A stretch of DNA of 64,000 nucleotides from Bacteroides sp. Its GTDB lineage: Bacteria; Bacteroidota; Bacteroidia; Bacteroidales; Bacteroidaceae. Of this stretch, positions 44,801 to 57,298 are shown one piece after another. The translations under genes and the position numbers were made by a program. The stretch's first letter is position 1, and the number at the start of each line of letters is the position of its first letter. The notes under the pieces are model-generated. The model saw nothing but the letters and a program-made list of their open reading frames with translations, was not told the origin of the DNA and did not search any database. Where the stretch lies: the NCBI GenBank assembly GCA_019414725.1, contig DXLM01000001.1, positions 62,001-126,000 on the forward strand, read 5' to 3'.

Positions 44801-47767
44801 TATCTCATCATTATAGGGCGCTGAAGGATCGTTAAAGTTTCTATTTACCCTATGAGTAAATTGACATAGATAACAATCTCCTCTATAAAGCTCCCATTTA
44901 TACCCTTTAGTTCTATCATCATCACCAATTATATTACTTAACTATTTTACTAACTAAGAATCTACTTCTGAGATACTATATCTATCAGATATGGCCTAAA
45001 AAACAGAAGAATCCTACATTCTAATTGAAAAGTAGTTTTCAAGCTAACCTATAGAGTATTCTGGTATATATATGTTAACAGTTTCAGCTGAAGAGAATTT
45101 GTTTTCTACATCATTAAATGCCAAGTAAGGCCCAAAACTTCCTCTAATTATATCAGTATTTATCTTCTTATTAGACTATGTTTCAGAATCCTCTTCGTTA
45201 TTCTTTTTTGAGTATTCAGATTTATAATCGTCCCCTACACATTCATATCTCCAAGCTTCTTCTGCCTCCCCTGCTCTACTCCTGAATTTTAGGTTATCAA
45301 TTCCAACCAATTTTACATTGTCGGGAACTCCTACAACCTTAAAATCATAAAAATTTCGTATATTGGTATCATAATAGTCTGGAATATAGAAATGATTCAC
45401 GTTATTTGAAAAATAATTTCCAGTTCTTCCAGCTAATCCGTTTATACTCTAAGAACTTGTAAGAGAAATAGTATGTAAATTGCCAGTAAATATTTGATTA
45501 TAGTAAGACTAATTTACTTCATAATCTGGACACAGAATCCCCTAGACTTTTACCTTAGAGGAGTCCTTAGGAATAAAACGTGTAAGAAAATCTGTACTTA
45601 ATTTTCTGGATTCTTCTGTTTCTACCAATTTATATCCAGAAGGAACTTGTGTATTTCTCCCATCCAACTTTTTCTTTACAAAAATAGAGGATAACGCATA
45701 CCTAGTTTCCTGAATAGTTCCAGCTACTGCTAACGCAGCTGTTGGTAGGGCAACAGCTCCTCCAACTAGAACAGTAGTTCCTAAAGCAGCTCCTAAAGAA
45801 CCTAGACCAGTTGCAGCTGCTATTGTCCCTGCAACTGTTCCTAAAGCAGTTGCTCCAGCAGCTGCTGCTCCACTTACTGTAACAGCAGTACCTGCTACTA
45901 CAGCAGCTGCAGCACCTGCTGTAAAAACGGTTGCGGCAGCTAATGCTACTACTCCTACCGCTATACCAGCCACTTTAGCGATTTTCCCCCACAGATTACT
46001 GGACTTCTTCTGAAATTTGAACTAATATCTACTTAGAAATCCTTCTGATATGTAATTAATATCATTTATATCTTCTGTAGTAACATGGGTTTTTTCTAAT
46101 GATTCTGATAACTATTCCAAAAACCCGCCAGCTGTTGGGATACAGGGGGTATAAGAATTCTGGTCTATCCCTATGGTGATACCCTGGGCTAGAATAGTAG
46201 GTATTCTTGTCTATCTTACAAAAAAGTACCCTTTAACATACTTCTCTAGTTCCTTAATAGTATCTTGATCAGTTCTAATATCTATCCCATATATAGTATT
46301 AGTGTCCTTGGTAGGAGAGAAGGTAACTACTCCCTTAACATTTTCAAATGAAACGGTACCTTTCGTTCTGTTATCCCCAGAAGACATATCATCAAGCCCT
46401 ATTAAATAATTGGTTTCTTCGTTATAGTTAATATATTGTCTCTCCCTTTCATTTAGCTCGTTTGTTTTAAATACCGGAATATTTGAAAACTGCCCATCAT
46501 TGCTATACTATCCATCTATGAATTCTTTAATAGCAGCACCTCCTCTAATGTTAAATACAGGACTTAATTCATTATTCGGCATTATATATACTATTCCAAA
46601 TCTGTATATCTCCTCTCCCCAATATCCAGTGTAGTCATATATAAATTTACTATCATAGTATCCTAAATCTGATGTTGTTGGATTATACTCTTCATCTATG
46701 TCTAACTTATACGGAGTCTAGATTAGATATGGTAAAAATCTTAAAGACAAATCAGATAACTCTTTGTAGGGAATATTTGGTTTATGGACATTTGCCATAA
46801 ACAACATATTTTGACAAACTGCAGAAGCTTTAGAAGCGTCTACTACATTATAGTTTAAATTAATATCAGAACCTGATATCTATGTAGTTTCTTCAAAACC
46901 TGTTACTATAATAGATGCTATCCCGGCATTATTTACTAAATATTTCTTATTGATTTTTATATATTCGGTTACGAAGTTTTCATTAGCTTCTGCTGTATAT
47001 CTTGAATAATATACAGTAATATAATTATAAGAAGCATCTATATTAGATACAGAAAACATGACATTTTTGTAGCTACTTTCGTTTTTCTAACCAGTATGAA
47101 TACTAGAAGGAGATCCAAAGCCTATAAACACACTTACTAATCCAGACTCGGCCACAAAATCTGTCTCGTTCCCATCTGCATCGGACAATTTGAAATAAAA
47201 ATGATAATTTCCAATCTTCATATTGCCTCCAGAAGATGTTCCCATATACTAAACTTTAGGTATTTTAGTTATTCTTTTATATAGAGAAGTATCTATATCA
47301 AACTGTTCTCCCTAATCATATATGTTAGTGTCATTATCCCCCTTCCTGTTGACTACTTCGTAAGTATTCTTGCCAGTAGAACTAAACCTACTATTTATTA
47401 ATCTAGGTATATTAATTCCGTCATTCAATATAAGGTTTACTGACCCGTCGTAACTATACTAAGGAATAATATGTACTGGATGATCTAGCCTAATAGACAG
47501 CTAATCTGTTATGAAATCTACCAACTATCCTTTTTCATACAATTCTGGATTTTCATCTGCTCCTACCCAGGAATTGTCCTCTATATATATGTTAAATTTA
47601 TCTTTTAATTCTTCCAAAGAATAATAATCTCCTTTATATAAATACATATTCTTCGACAGTCTAAAATTTCTAAGAGGATTATACTCATATACTAAAGATC
47701 CCTGAGTTGGATATACCTAAGTCTAGGTTTCCAAATTTATACTGCTTTTAATTAACTTAGTCCACAT
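41801..47767 (-). CDS. very large structural protein, tail-associated candidate
   Basis: 1988 residues with TAG as Gln, ATG 47765-47767 to TAA 41801. It is mostly beta-rich, with many Tyr, Asn and Asp residues, like large tail or muzzle proteins. Around residues 599-742 an Ala/Gly/Thr/Val-rich hydrophobic block (VGVVALAAATVFTAGAAAAV and similar) could span or insert into a membrane. The C-terminal third is again beta-rich. It overlaps the 1444-residue gene upstream by 11 bases and the next gene downstream by 8. Gene order after the neck proteins fits the crAss-like tail region. The exact role (muzzle, tail fibre or cargo) cannot be decided from sequence alone. Confidence 0.7.
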
Positions 47768-50700
47768 ATTTTAAATAATCCGTTAAATATTCGTCATTAA
47801 CTATACCTCCAATAGTAACATTATGAGCACCATTGAAATATGCTAGCATATCAGATGAATTGTGCTGTGTTTTAGATAGTACCAAATGGTCATTCTATAA
47901 TGTGAATATCTAGTAAAACTTGCTGTTACTATGATATATCTAATCACTATAAGTATAAATTAATCTACCAGAGGTAGTAGAATTAGTTATAGAGGTCACT
48001 TCATAGCTATTAACTGTAGTAGCGGCTCTTACTGTAATATTCGAATATCTTCTATCTATAGTATACAACTTGTTAGAATCGTTTATTTCTGGAATTACAG
48101 TATAGTAATCATTTTCCCCAAGTCTAATAGCCATAACACTAGACTATGAATTAGAAATAATCTTTGAAGGCTATATGTAATCAAAGGCAACCTGTATAGG
48201 AATGTTCTTCTAAACACTTTGTATTATAAAGTTAACATTAGAGTCGTCTACTACATCATTTATATGCTACTTAATTTTATTAATATAGTCAGATAGCTAG
48301 ATTCCCTACATTAATATAAGATCATTGTGGTTTTCATAATCCGCCTATACCTAATAAACTACATCCTTTGTAAATTGTGATTTATTGTCCTATAGATAAA
48401 CTACATTGCTAATAGTCTAAACTTCTATAGCCTATTTCTCTGGAAGTTTAACAAATAGGTTACTTAAAATAGATAGAATAATATTACCTAGATATCTAGT
48501 TCCTCCACTTATCTTTATTTTTTGTGTTAAAGAACCAGAAGAAGTTTGCATAGGACAAAGATTATTTAATAGGTGTATCTATCCATCTGTATCTTTCATA
48601 ACTAATCCTAGTACAAATTGGCGAGAACTGTCTTCATATATGTTGTTATATGGAGGAGCTTTTTTTTCTCCAGAAATAGAACCGAATTTATGTTTATACA
48701 TATAACTAGGATTTGGTGCAGTTGTAGTATCAGAATCATATACGAAATATACAGTTCTGTCAAGTTCGTCTCCGTGAGAATATAGTATTATTCCGATATC
48801 GGATGTTAATAAGTCTCTAATATAAGTGCCGTTTACCTAATTGTCCCACATTTTAGTCTTTCCATTAGAATTTTTGGTAATCGCATATCCTTTACTACTA
48901 TTATAGTAATTTTTAGACCAAGTTCCGCTAAATCCTGGCGAGCCTGAGAATGTTCCCGATTCCCCAGAGGTGTATTTACCAACATGAATCTTCATATCAT
49001 CTTTATGAAACATGTTAGCATCGTGCCATCCTCCTGCTATAGTTAACATGGAATCAAATACAGCATTTTGCCCATACAATTTCATTCCAAATTTTGTTAA
49101 ATCTTCAGAAGTATTAACTAATGGGACTAATACCTATAAGTATTTAGACTATGAAATGCATTCCTTATAATATTTACTAAAATGTACCCCAGTAAGTACT
49201 AAGGGAATGCTTGCCGTATTTAATGTTGTTTTAAACACTCTATAATTTTCGATAAAATCTAATTCTCCAGAACTATTTAAATATTCATACTTTCCAGATT
49301 CTGTAGTTACACTTAAAGAACTAGAAAAATTTAACGAATATTTGTTAAGATATTTATCATAAGCTTTTTCCCATAATTCTTTGCCGGACCCGGTCTTACT
49401 TATACCTAATAGCTTGTATAAAGTAGTAGAAGTTTCTCTAGGATCTAGCAATCCATAAGTGTCTACACTCTAATAGCTAATATCAGGCTACTTAACATAT
49501 GTAGGATATATTGAATCGTCATATTCATTTTCCCAAGAACTTACTGAATAAATCTCTGGAGTTTCTGGATTATTTTCTATTTTAGACCTACCTAATATAA
49601 TACTAACTACAAACTTATCCATGTAATTAATACTTCCTACTCGTTCTGCTATTGAAAATGTATTGTAAGTATTCTATAAGCCTATAGTTAATTTGGCGTC
49701 TATATTTCCCTAACTGTCCGCTTCTCCATTCTGATTTATTGCCTAAACGGTAGCTGATAAGTTATTAAACTATTCGTCTTCACTTGCTAGAGAGGAAGGC
49801 TCGTAAACTTCCTAGATTTTTTTCCAGTTTTTATTACTAGAATACTCTACCCCAATATCTAAATCTAGTATTGCCTATAGTTTCTCAAAATCAGAAGTTG
49901 TATAGTAGTACTAATTAAACATAGTATTAGTCCAATACCACCTGTAAAAATATTTAAAGTCATTAGTATTATCAACATTAAAATTATTTAATGCATCTAC
50001 TGAGCAATACTTTACAGTAATTTTGGCTAAATATAACACATTAGAATATAATATTCCAGCATCGTTACTAAATATTCTAGAAGTATCTGTGATTAATGTT
50101 TTAATATCTTCCTACAAATAATAAAAATCATCATCTTGTTTTATTACCTTATAAGTGCCATTGTCTCCTTTATATACTAAGTTAGACAATTCAGTCAAAT
50201 CTGACTGTAGTCCGGCGTGATATATAGGAGACCCAGTGGAATCTATACTACTTAATTTGTAGTTCCCTGCTTCCCCATTGAGCGGAATGTACTCAGTAAA
50301 CTATCCAGAATAGGAGTTTTTGTTCATTATTCTGTATGTTGCAGCAACCCCTTGATTATCATAAAAGTCTATCGCTACTTCAGCTACTCCCTTATTAGAC
50401 TCTGGATAAACTTCTAATCCAAGCGTTAAAGTTCCTATATTTTCAGTATTATAATATTTCCAGTTGGTTAGCTTTATTTCTCCAGTACCTATTTTACTGA
50501 AATCTATATAACCGTCCTAAGTTAATTCATCTAGTAAACCATAGGGCATAGCTGGGGTTATACTATAATGATATATTAAATTAGATATATCTGGATAAAA
50601 AATTAATTCCTCCCCATTAGATGAAGTAAATTTCTACATAAAAGGTATGTAAAAAGAAGTAAAGTACTTGTATATAGAAGTTTTGAAATAATTATTTACT

Positions 50701-52091
50701 ATATCGTCAGACATATCTGTCTAATATATTTTTTCGTAAACTCCTTTTCTCACAGCAGTATAATACTATCCATCTTCCTAATGATGGGCATTTACATAAT
50801 ACTTGCTAATAGGCTATCCATTAATATCTCTAGATACCGTTAACTTAGATAATACCTAGTCTTTATATGCAGGCTAAGAGTCTTTCAAATGTTCTATAGC
50901 GATTTGTTCGTTAGCTTCATAACTTCCAGAATTTATAAACTCTTCAAAGGTTCCAGAATAATCTTCTGGCTAATATACTCGCCCCAATTCACTGTACCAA
51001 TAACTCTACTATATGTTTCCGTTTTTATCATAAAATGCTTTTGGCTACTCTTCAATACTCCAAAAGTCATTGATAGATTTTCCATTATTGTAATCGATAC
51101 TATAGCTAGTATCTGTATCCTATTTATAGGGAAACCATTTTCCTGCATCAGCTTCGTTCTTACCAGACCACTAAGATTTAGTTAAAACTATGTATTTTGG
51201 ATTAATATTGAAATTGTCTGCGTTCCAGCCTATACTCCAATAGACATTATAATTTTTTCCTATTGTCTAAGTATCCTCAGAGTAAGTGCTACTAGAGGCA
51301 GTATATATATCATAAGTACAGCTAAAAGAGTTTATTTTCTCTAATTCTATTAATAAAGCTAATTTTCCTGACACTTTAGACTAAAATACAGAGTAGCCAG
51401 AACTAACTAACGACCTATATTTATCTAAATCAGGAGTAGCTTCACCGTTGGTGCCATTAGCTATAAAAAAATTATCATACCATCTAACTGTTGAATCTAA
51501 ATAATTAATTTTTCCAGAATCTTCTATAGCAACAACGTGTATTTTCAATAATTTTGGAAATGTTCCATATATATTAGAGGTATTACCGTAATCAGTAATA
51601 CTATTTTTGTTTTCTTCTAAATTAGAGCTACTTATTATATATTTGTCTCCTGGATTTAACTCTTTTTTATATAAAATTTTCTTACAAGATGATGCTACTA
51701 ATCTTCCAGTAGGTCCACTGTCTGATAGTTCCTAAAAGTCTGAAGACTTTAAATTTGTCTACAGTTCGCCTATTTCCTAGCTACTTATATTTCTTTCTGG
51801 GCTTGGGAAACAACCAATCTGAGATTTGTTAGTAATTGGGTTATAAGATACTATATAAATAATATCCCCAAATTCACAAGTTCCCACTGGAACATACCCC
51901 TCCGGAAGATATGCTGTCTCCACTCTTCCATTACCCATATCATTCTAAAGAGACATCTCGTTCCCATTAAATGTTAACAAGGTAGCATTAAGTGCAGATG
52001 TAAGAGTTGTAGCCTATGTATTATCTGGAGCGAAATCCATTACTAATCCTTCTGCGAATGTATTTTTCGCAGTCATAATTGTATTAATCAT
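47757..52091 (-). CDS. very large structural protein, tail-associated candidate
   Basis: 1444 residues with TAG as Gln, ATG 52089-52091 to TAA 47757. The sequence is Ser, Thr, Asn and Tyr rich and looks almost entirely beta-stranded, with many aromatic residues and few long helices. It has no signal peptide or clear catalytic motif. Such composition suits a tail or fibre protein. It overlaps both neighbours and follows the neck protein cluster. A role together with the 1988-residue protein in the tail is likely, but no named family is recognised. Confidence 0.7.
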
Positions 52092-52704
52092 CGTTTCTCT
52101 TGTTTTTGTTATATTTTCTTAAATTATCTGAAATAAATTGATAATTATAATTAGTTAATAATATATCCTAAAATTTTAGAGGTTCTCTAACTAAGATTAG
52201 TTCTGCTTTATCTGTAGTTAATTCTTTCTTATATAAACTAATTCCGAAATCAACTGGCATAGGTAATCTGAATATTGCTACTCGGTTACTTTCTGATATA
52301 TTACACTCATCATATATTTTGTAGAGGATGATCTTAGAAAAGGTAAATCTTTTCTTTGGTCGTCCTCTTTTATTTTTCTAACTCAAATATTCGTTATACT
52401 AATTCTAAGTTAATGCAAAGTAATAGTATCCATCCCAAGGGATGTGCTTGCGTTTATACATTATTCGTAATTTAATTCTCATTTTATTTTTGTAGTACTC
52501 AAAATACTTTAGAGAATCATTCATTAACTATCCACAATAAAACCAAAATCCATTTCTGTTAATTAGAGTATCTCCTCCATAACTATTATGTAAGTATAAC
52601 GATTTCCATCCGTATTGCAAAATTCTTTTAATATCCGACTTAGGAATATTTGGATATTCTGCACAAATTTGGTCGTAGTAATCCTATATAGTTTTTAGTA
52701 CCAT
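52084..52704 (-). CDS. conserved crAss-like protein with an AT-hook-like motif
   Basis: 206 residues with six TAG as Gln, ATG 52702-52704 to TAA 52084. Motifs seen: IPKSDIKRILQYGWKSLYLH near residues 20-40, a WDGYYYFAL segment, then KRGRPKKR, which matches an AT-hook (GRP core flanked by basic residues). The rest is helical and basic. Similar proteins recur next to neck genes in crAss-like phages. The AT-hook suggests contact with AT-rich DNA, possibly packaged DNA at the portal. The role is inferred. Confidence 0.75.
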
Positions 52705-52709
52705 AACAA

Positions 52710-53162
52710 TTAATACTATTTACCTCTGTTAGTATTATCTACGATTCTCTACTTATCTTTTGCTGATAAGTATATAGGTTTCTCTCTTGGAAGCCTCTTT
52801 TCACTCTACATCTCTAGAGTAAGCTAATATCCGCTAAAGTTAGACATTACAAAGTCTATGTCATTCCATTTTCCATTCTTAAATGCCTTCTTAAATTTTT
52901 TACCTTCTGTTCTTTTCATATACATATATGCCTATGTCCTAGCCATTCCAGGTAATTTAAAGTGGACATTGTTATCTATAATATCATCTACTACCATCTG
53001 AACACTTTTGGCAAATATAGATGCCGCCAAATCTCTTTTATTTCCATCAGAGTATGTTTCCTTACACTAGTCTGAAGTCATTTTCAGTTTTTCTACTGGG
53101 AAATTCATAAAAATGTCATGCAAAGAAAAAGCATGACCCATTGCATAATTCTTATTACTCAT
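52710..53162 (-). CDS. conserved hypothetical protein
   Basis: 150 residues with six TAG as Gln, ATG 53160-53162 to TAA 52710. It is basic and mostly helical, with two segments rich in Lys (EGKKFKKAFKNGKW) near residue 88. It follows directly on a hairpin terminator and precedes the AT-hook protein by 5 bases. No family is named with confidence. Its position in the neck gene run suggests a virion or assembly role. Confidence 0.68.
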
Positions 53163-53177
53163 AATCATAAACAAAAA

Positions 53178-53200
53178 TAGGGAGACAAATTGCCTCCCTA
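53178..53200 (-). terminator. hairpin terminator
   Basis: The inverted repeat TAGGGAG/CTCCCTA, with an inner CAA/TTG pairing around a short loop, is followed on the minus strand by ATTTTTG. It lies between the stop of the 232-residue neck protein (53207) and the start of the 150-residue gene (53162), the right place to end or attenuate the upstream transcript. Confidence 0.75.
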
Positions 53201-53206
53201 TATATT

Positions 53207-53905
53207 TTACATAGTTGGTTTATAGCTCTTGTTATAAAACTTACGTCCCCAAGAAGCCTATACATTAAGTATTTTATCCATCTCTTCTTGAGATACATAT
53301 TCTGGAACTCTAGCCGCTAAGCAATGCTGTAGCCACTAGCGCTTCAAGTCCTAAGCCATTTTCAACACATTCTAATTGTTAGTACGTATTGCTTCCTTGT
53401 ATTTCTATACATAGGCAATATATTCAGCTATTGCGATAGCTTCTTTATCGTTTATTTCGGGAAGACCTTCCTCGTCAAGTAGTATTCCATGATATAGAAT
53501 ATTTACTTTTCCTGCACCTTTATTAACATAAAGTTTATCTCCTACTCTTTTATATTTAACGAACTTACCGCTAACATAAAAGGGATCTAGGAAAGCTTTT
53601 CTACTTTCAATGTAATTCTCAGTGTATAAAGACTATATGTCTCCAAACTCTTTCGTATTACTAGTGTAGTCCCAATCCTCTGGACCACAATAGGTTACAG
53701 CCTCTATAATGTCTACATTACAAGGTAATTCGACTGACCCATCCTAACAATTTATATCTAATAGTGCTCTATACAGTCTGGTGTTTTTATTTCCAATAAA
53801 ATTGTATGCCACTAAACCGATTTCTTCTAAATCATCATTATCTCCCTCAATATCGTATAGCGTCTAAGCTAAACTTATAGCGTAATGAAAATTATTCTAT
53901 CCCAT
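53207..53905 (-). CDS. neck or ring protein candidate
   Basis: 232 residues with nine TAG as Gln, ATG 53903-53905 to TAA 53207. The helical N-terminus (YAISLAQTLYDIEGDNDD) and a middle VNIEAVTYCGPEDWDYTS-like segment lead to a helical C-terminal half (AEYIAYVQKYKEAI). The same length and adjacency as the next upstream gene, and a tail-side position after the capsid genes, fit the ring/connector proteins of crAss-like necks. A GGAGG sequence precedes the start by a few bases. The assignment rests mostly on context. Confidence 0.7.
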
Positions 53906-53906
53906 A

Positions 53907-54605
53907 TCATCCTCCTGTTACATACTACTAATCATTAGGTAGAGGCTAAGCTGCAACCTATCTATAATAGTATAATTTTTCCTTAGTTAGTTTTTCCTTA
54001 ACTAGCTAATCAATAAAGCTAGTATTTACATCAGGCCCATTAAGTTCATCAGTATTACAGCAACTGTACTACTTTAGCTATCTTGGGTCTTTGAATACTG
54101 CAACTACGGAAACCTGCTACAAGAATGGTGCATTAAATAGAAAACAATCTAACATTCCGTTTGCATTTGGTGCAAAATCAATCCAAACGTAGGGTTTTTT
54201 CTAACTTCTTTTTCTATACTTTCTGTTATTAAATTCAGATAACGATGTTACTATCGTAAACTTATTTTGCCTATCAGTAGAACCTATATACTCAATAGCT
54301 TGCTTTCCGTACTATGAAATAACTTGTGGTATTTCGAAATGAGCTGTTATAGTATCATCCGCACTTCTCACTCCACATTTACATCTCTCAAGAGACTCAC
54401 AGTCTACGTCGATGCAGTTAATCGCTATCAATAGGTCTTTGATAGGAAATATTCCTCTGAGAAAATACTAATGTAATATGGATAATCTACAGGCTACTAT
54501 TTCATCCTATAGCTAGTCCATATTCATAGATAAATTCTAATGATAACCTCTTAGTCCAGATACAACATCATTACGAATTTGGGATGCAAGTTTCTCTATA
54601 TACAT
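53907..54605 (-). CDS. neck or ring protein candidate, TAG-rich
   Basis: 232 residues, ATG 54603-54605 to TGA 53907. At least fourteen Gln residues are encoded by TAG, well above the CAA/CAG total in this gene. It begins MYIEKLASQIRNDVV, has a Cys-rich segment CIDVDCESLERCKCG in the middle and ends QYVTGG. Similar N-termini are common in crAss-like structural proteins. One base separates it from the 232-residue gene downstream. It probably belongs to the connector rings between portal and tail, which is inference. Confidence 0.72.
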
Positions 54606-55030
54606 TATTCTTCTGTTTTATCAGGATTAGTCATTATCCTATGTTTGCAAGTAAAGTTATAACATCTTATTCCTTTTAAATAAGTGACTTTAGATTTTAG
54701 AGTGGCAATTTCATTACATTTTGCAGATATGGCTTGGGATTTCTCTAACATAATTTTATCCATTTGCTCTCTCAATTCCGATATCTACTTTCTAAAATCG
54801 CCTTCAAGCTCATGGTAATCCTTTATGTACTTATCACACGTCTTCTACAAATAATCATACTAGTCTTGTTTGAGGTCCGTTTTTTTCTACTCAACATCGA
54901 CCATTGAAGATTCGGCTTCAGCTTCTACTTGTTTCTTTTTGCTCTTAAAAGTGCAAATATAAGTAATAACTGCGCCTATACCACCACTGCCTATTACTGC
55001 TAAGGCCCATTCTAAAATTGACTGTTCCAT
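54605..55030 (-). CDS. small membrane-anchored coiled-coil protein
   Basis: 141 residues with four TAG as Gln, ATG 55028-55030 to TAA 54605, overlapping the next start by one base. An N-terminal hydrophobic segment (residues ~6-24, LEWALAVIGSGGIGAVITY) is followed by a basic KSKKK and a long Glu/Lys/Gln-rich coiled coil (residues ~35-120), ending with a short Cys-containing tail (CYNFTCKH). This layout resembles spanin-like or holin-accessory proteins and small virion anchors. It is too short for a firm assignment. Confidence 0.7.
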
Positions 55031-55045
55031 ACCTTAATTAAAAGA

Positions 55046-55073
55046 AAAGGCGGAACAGGGTAGTCCCGCCTTT
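55046..55073 (-). terminator. hairpin terminator
   Basis: The eight-base stem aaaggcgg (55046-55053) pairs with ccgccttt (55066-55073). On the minus strand it is followed by TTTTCTTTTAATT, giving a strong Rho-independent shape. It lies just after the 334-residue structural gene, separating it from the membrane coiled-coil gene. Confidence 0.82.
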
Positions 55074-55080
55074 AGTTTAT

Positions 55081-56085
55081 TTAAACACCTAATCCATCTT
55101 CTTCATCTTCACTTACAGAAGATACAGATTCAGCATCAACGTCTACTACTGTTCCGATAGTAGCTAATGCTGCTTCCCAAGCAGCAATTAGTGTAGAATC
55201 ATTTTTTACCCAGAACACATGAGTAGTAAAAGAAGTCATTCTTTGTCCTACAGCGTGTAGACCATCATTAGTAGCTGGAGCTTCATACTCTACAATATAT
55301 TGGTTGTAAATAGCTCCAACAATAGGAGTTTCTACCTGACGGATATGAGTCCATTGGTAGTTTGCAGCAGTCGGAAGTCTCAAGTCTTTAATAATTTGAG
55401 AGTAAGTACCGAAGCTATTCTTTCCTCTTTCGTCTAGCTTAATGTCAGTAGCAGAAGTTTTCGTTGGGTCTAACTCTGCAACTTTTTCTGCATAATCATC
55501 ATAAGCATCGAATGTGCTAATTTCGATTTTGCGGAATCTCTGATATTCAGTAGCTCCTTCGAGAACAAGTTTACTACCAGTTACAGAAACATTAATTAGG
55601 TCTTTATCACATAAGAATACATGATTCTTTTTAAGCATATCTGCTACATTTTTGGCAATAGTAGCAGCTTCGTCAGCTTCTTTAACGGTAAATTCAATCC
55701 AGAATGGCATACCTTTTTGAACCCAGGGAGTTGAATAAATGTAAGGTTCTGCGCCTTCAACACCCAAATAAATATCGAGTCTGCAATATGTTTTTGCTCC
55801 TCCTGCTTTTAAAGCAGCTAAAAGAGTAGTATCACCGAAATCAATAGTAGCTTTACAAGGCACTGCCTCATATCCAGCTCTCTTTCTAATAGCTTTTACG
55901 CATCCCTTAACGAATACAAAATCTCTTTTAATCTTTAGAGCATCAACTTCTTTTCCGTCGATGTTTGTTTTGCCACTCTTGAAAAGATAGGTATTATCAG
56001 TACCTTTCCCGTTCAATTTACTTGAATCTGGATCCAGATTCGAATTGATAATTGTCTAAGTTTGAAAATTTAAACCTGTTGCCAT
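55081..56085 (-). CDS. conserved structural protein of the capsid gene run
   Basis: 334 residues, ATG 56083-56085 to TAA 55081. Only one TAG (residue 10) occurs and the rest is free of it. The fold looks beta-rich with a helical insertion (YAEKVAELDPTKT) and ends in an acidic Ser-rich tail (SVSSVSEDEEDG). It sits between a neck-type protein and the terminator. It may be a tail-tube, auxiliary capsid or cargo component; no catalytic motif is seen. Low TAG use, like the capsid protein, suggests high expression. Confidence 0.7.
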
Positions 56086-56102
56086 AATTAATTAAAGTTT
56101 AA

Positions 56103-57272
56103 TTAGCCTTGTTGAGGGGCTGGTTGCTATTGCCCAGTTGGTCTAGCAATAGATTGAGTCATCTAAATATTGTTACCTAGTCTTGGGTCATTTACACGCT
56201 CCATTACTAAGTGTACCAACTCGTTTATAATCTCTTGGTTTACATAATCTGGGAACTCCATAATTTGAGAAGTATCTTCTGTTAAGTCTATTTGCTCTTG
56301 AGTTAAGCGAATAAACTGAGGACACTTAACATAATCAATCTGCACTTCTACTAATTGGAACAAACTATCATCCTTACCATATCTAATTTCACAACGAACA
56401 TTAGAAGTATTTCCAGCTCTCAATGCAATGGGTTTTTCAACTAGAGATACTTGAGTATCTTTTCCATTTACATTAAGCTTAAACGTTCTTTGGAAGTTAG
56501 AGTTTTGACTTTTAGGAGAAGTTCCTCCAGCAGTTCCTCCAGCAGTTCCTGCATCAATATCATTATCTTTCCACTCTCCTCCAGAAGCTGAAGTAACCTG
56601 ATAAATACCATTCATATCAGTACCAACTTCTTCTAATCCTGTTCCTGTTTCCACAGAAGTTCTAGGGTCAGTAGGTAATACCTACTATTGGTTAAGATTG
56701 TGGACATAATAGTACGGACGCATAGGCGAAGGTCTATTATAAATGTCTGTAATGATTTGACTCCAAGAATCGGCAGTTAATCTTGTTGCAGGGATTTCAA
56801 TATATGAGCCTGCATCCCAGCAATCTTTTTGTTTAGCAACATAATAAATGCAAACACAATTCAACATATGTAAGTAGTCAATAGGCATATACACTTCATA
56901 CGTAGCACCGTGTAGAGATTGAATTGAGCGATGGGCTTTACTTAAATAAGATGAAGCCTAACCAGTATATCCTCCTTCTGGAGAATCCTAGTTACCAGTA
57001 ACTGCTTTTGTGTTCTAAATAGCACTATCTTTCGCAGCTCCAGATGCTCTTCCTGCAAGTTCTACCTTGTGAGGAGTCAAGAAAGTCGTAGACTTCAAGA
57101 CTCTCAAATCATCAGTAGTTTGCTAGTTAATATCGTACACGTTGTATACCTTATTAATATACTAGTTTATAGCTTTATTAAATAAATAGTTAAATTCATA
57201 AAGCTTAAGTGAAGGTGCTTGAATTTTACTAAGTTCTATTAGTGTAGCTTCAAAAACCTGTCTTGCGGTCAT
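56103..57272 (-). CDS. conserved neck/adaptor protein
   Basis: 389 residues with nine TAG as Gln, ATG 57270-57272 to TAA 56103. The N-terminus (MTARQVFEATLIELSKIQAP, then YNVYDINQQTTDDLRVLK) is a pattern I associate with crAss-like virion proteins next to the capsid genes. The middle is Tyr-rich. The C-terminus has a Gly/Thr-rich linker (DAGTAGGTAGG), a beta-rich segment and a Gln/Pro tail. A connector between portal and tail is plausible. The gap to the 286-residue gene is 26 bases with no strong signal. Confidence 0.72.
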
Positions 57273-57298
57273 TTCGCATTATATTAAAATATTGATAA

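Noticed and set aside
45542..45973. The Ala/Gly-rich ORF as an independent membrane protein or holin.
   Set aside because: It is in the same frame as the long flanking ORF with TAG-only breaks on both sides, so it is an internal part of the 1988-residue protein.
7597..57000. Many short minus-strand ORFs that look like separate small genes or a decayed region full of stops.
   Set aside because: All breaks are TAG in one frame per gene, the frame stays constant for kilobases, domain motifs run across the TAGs and the true ends are TAA or TGA. This is recoding, not decay.
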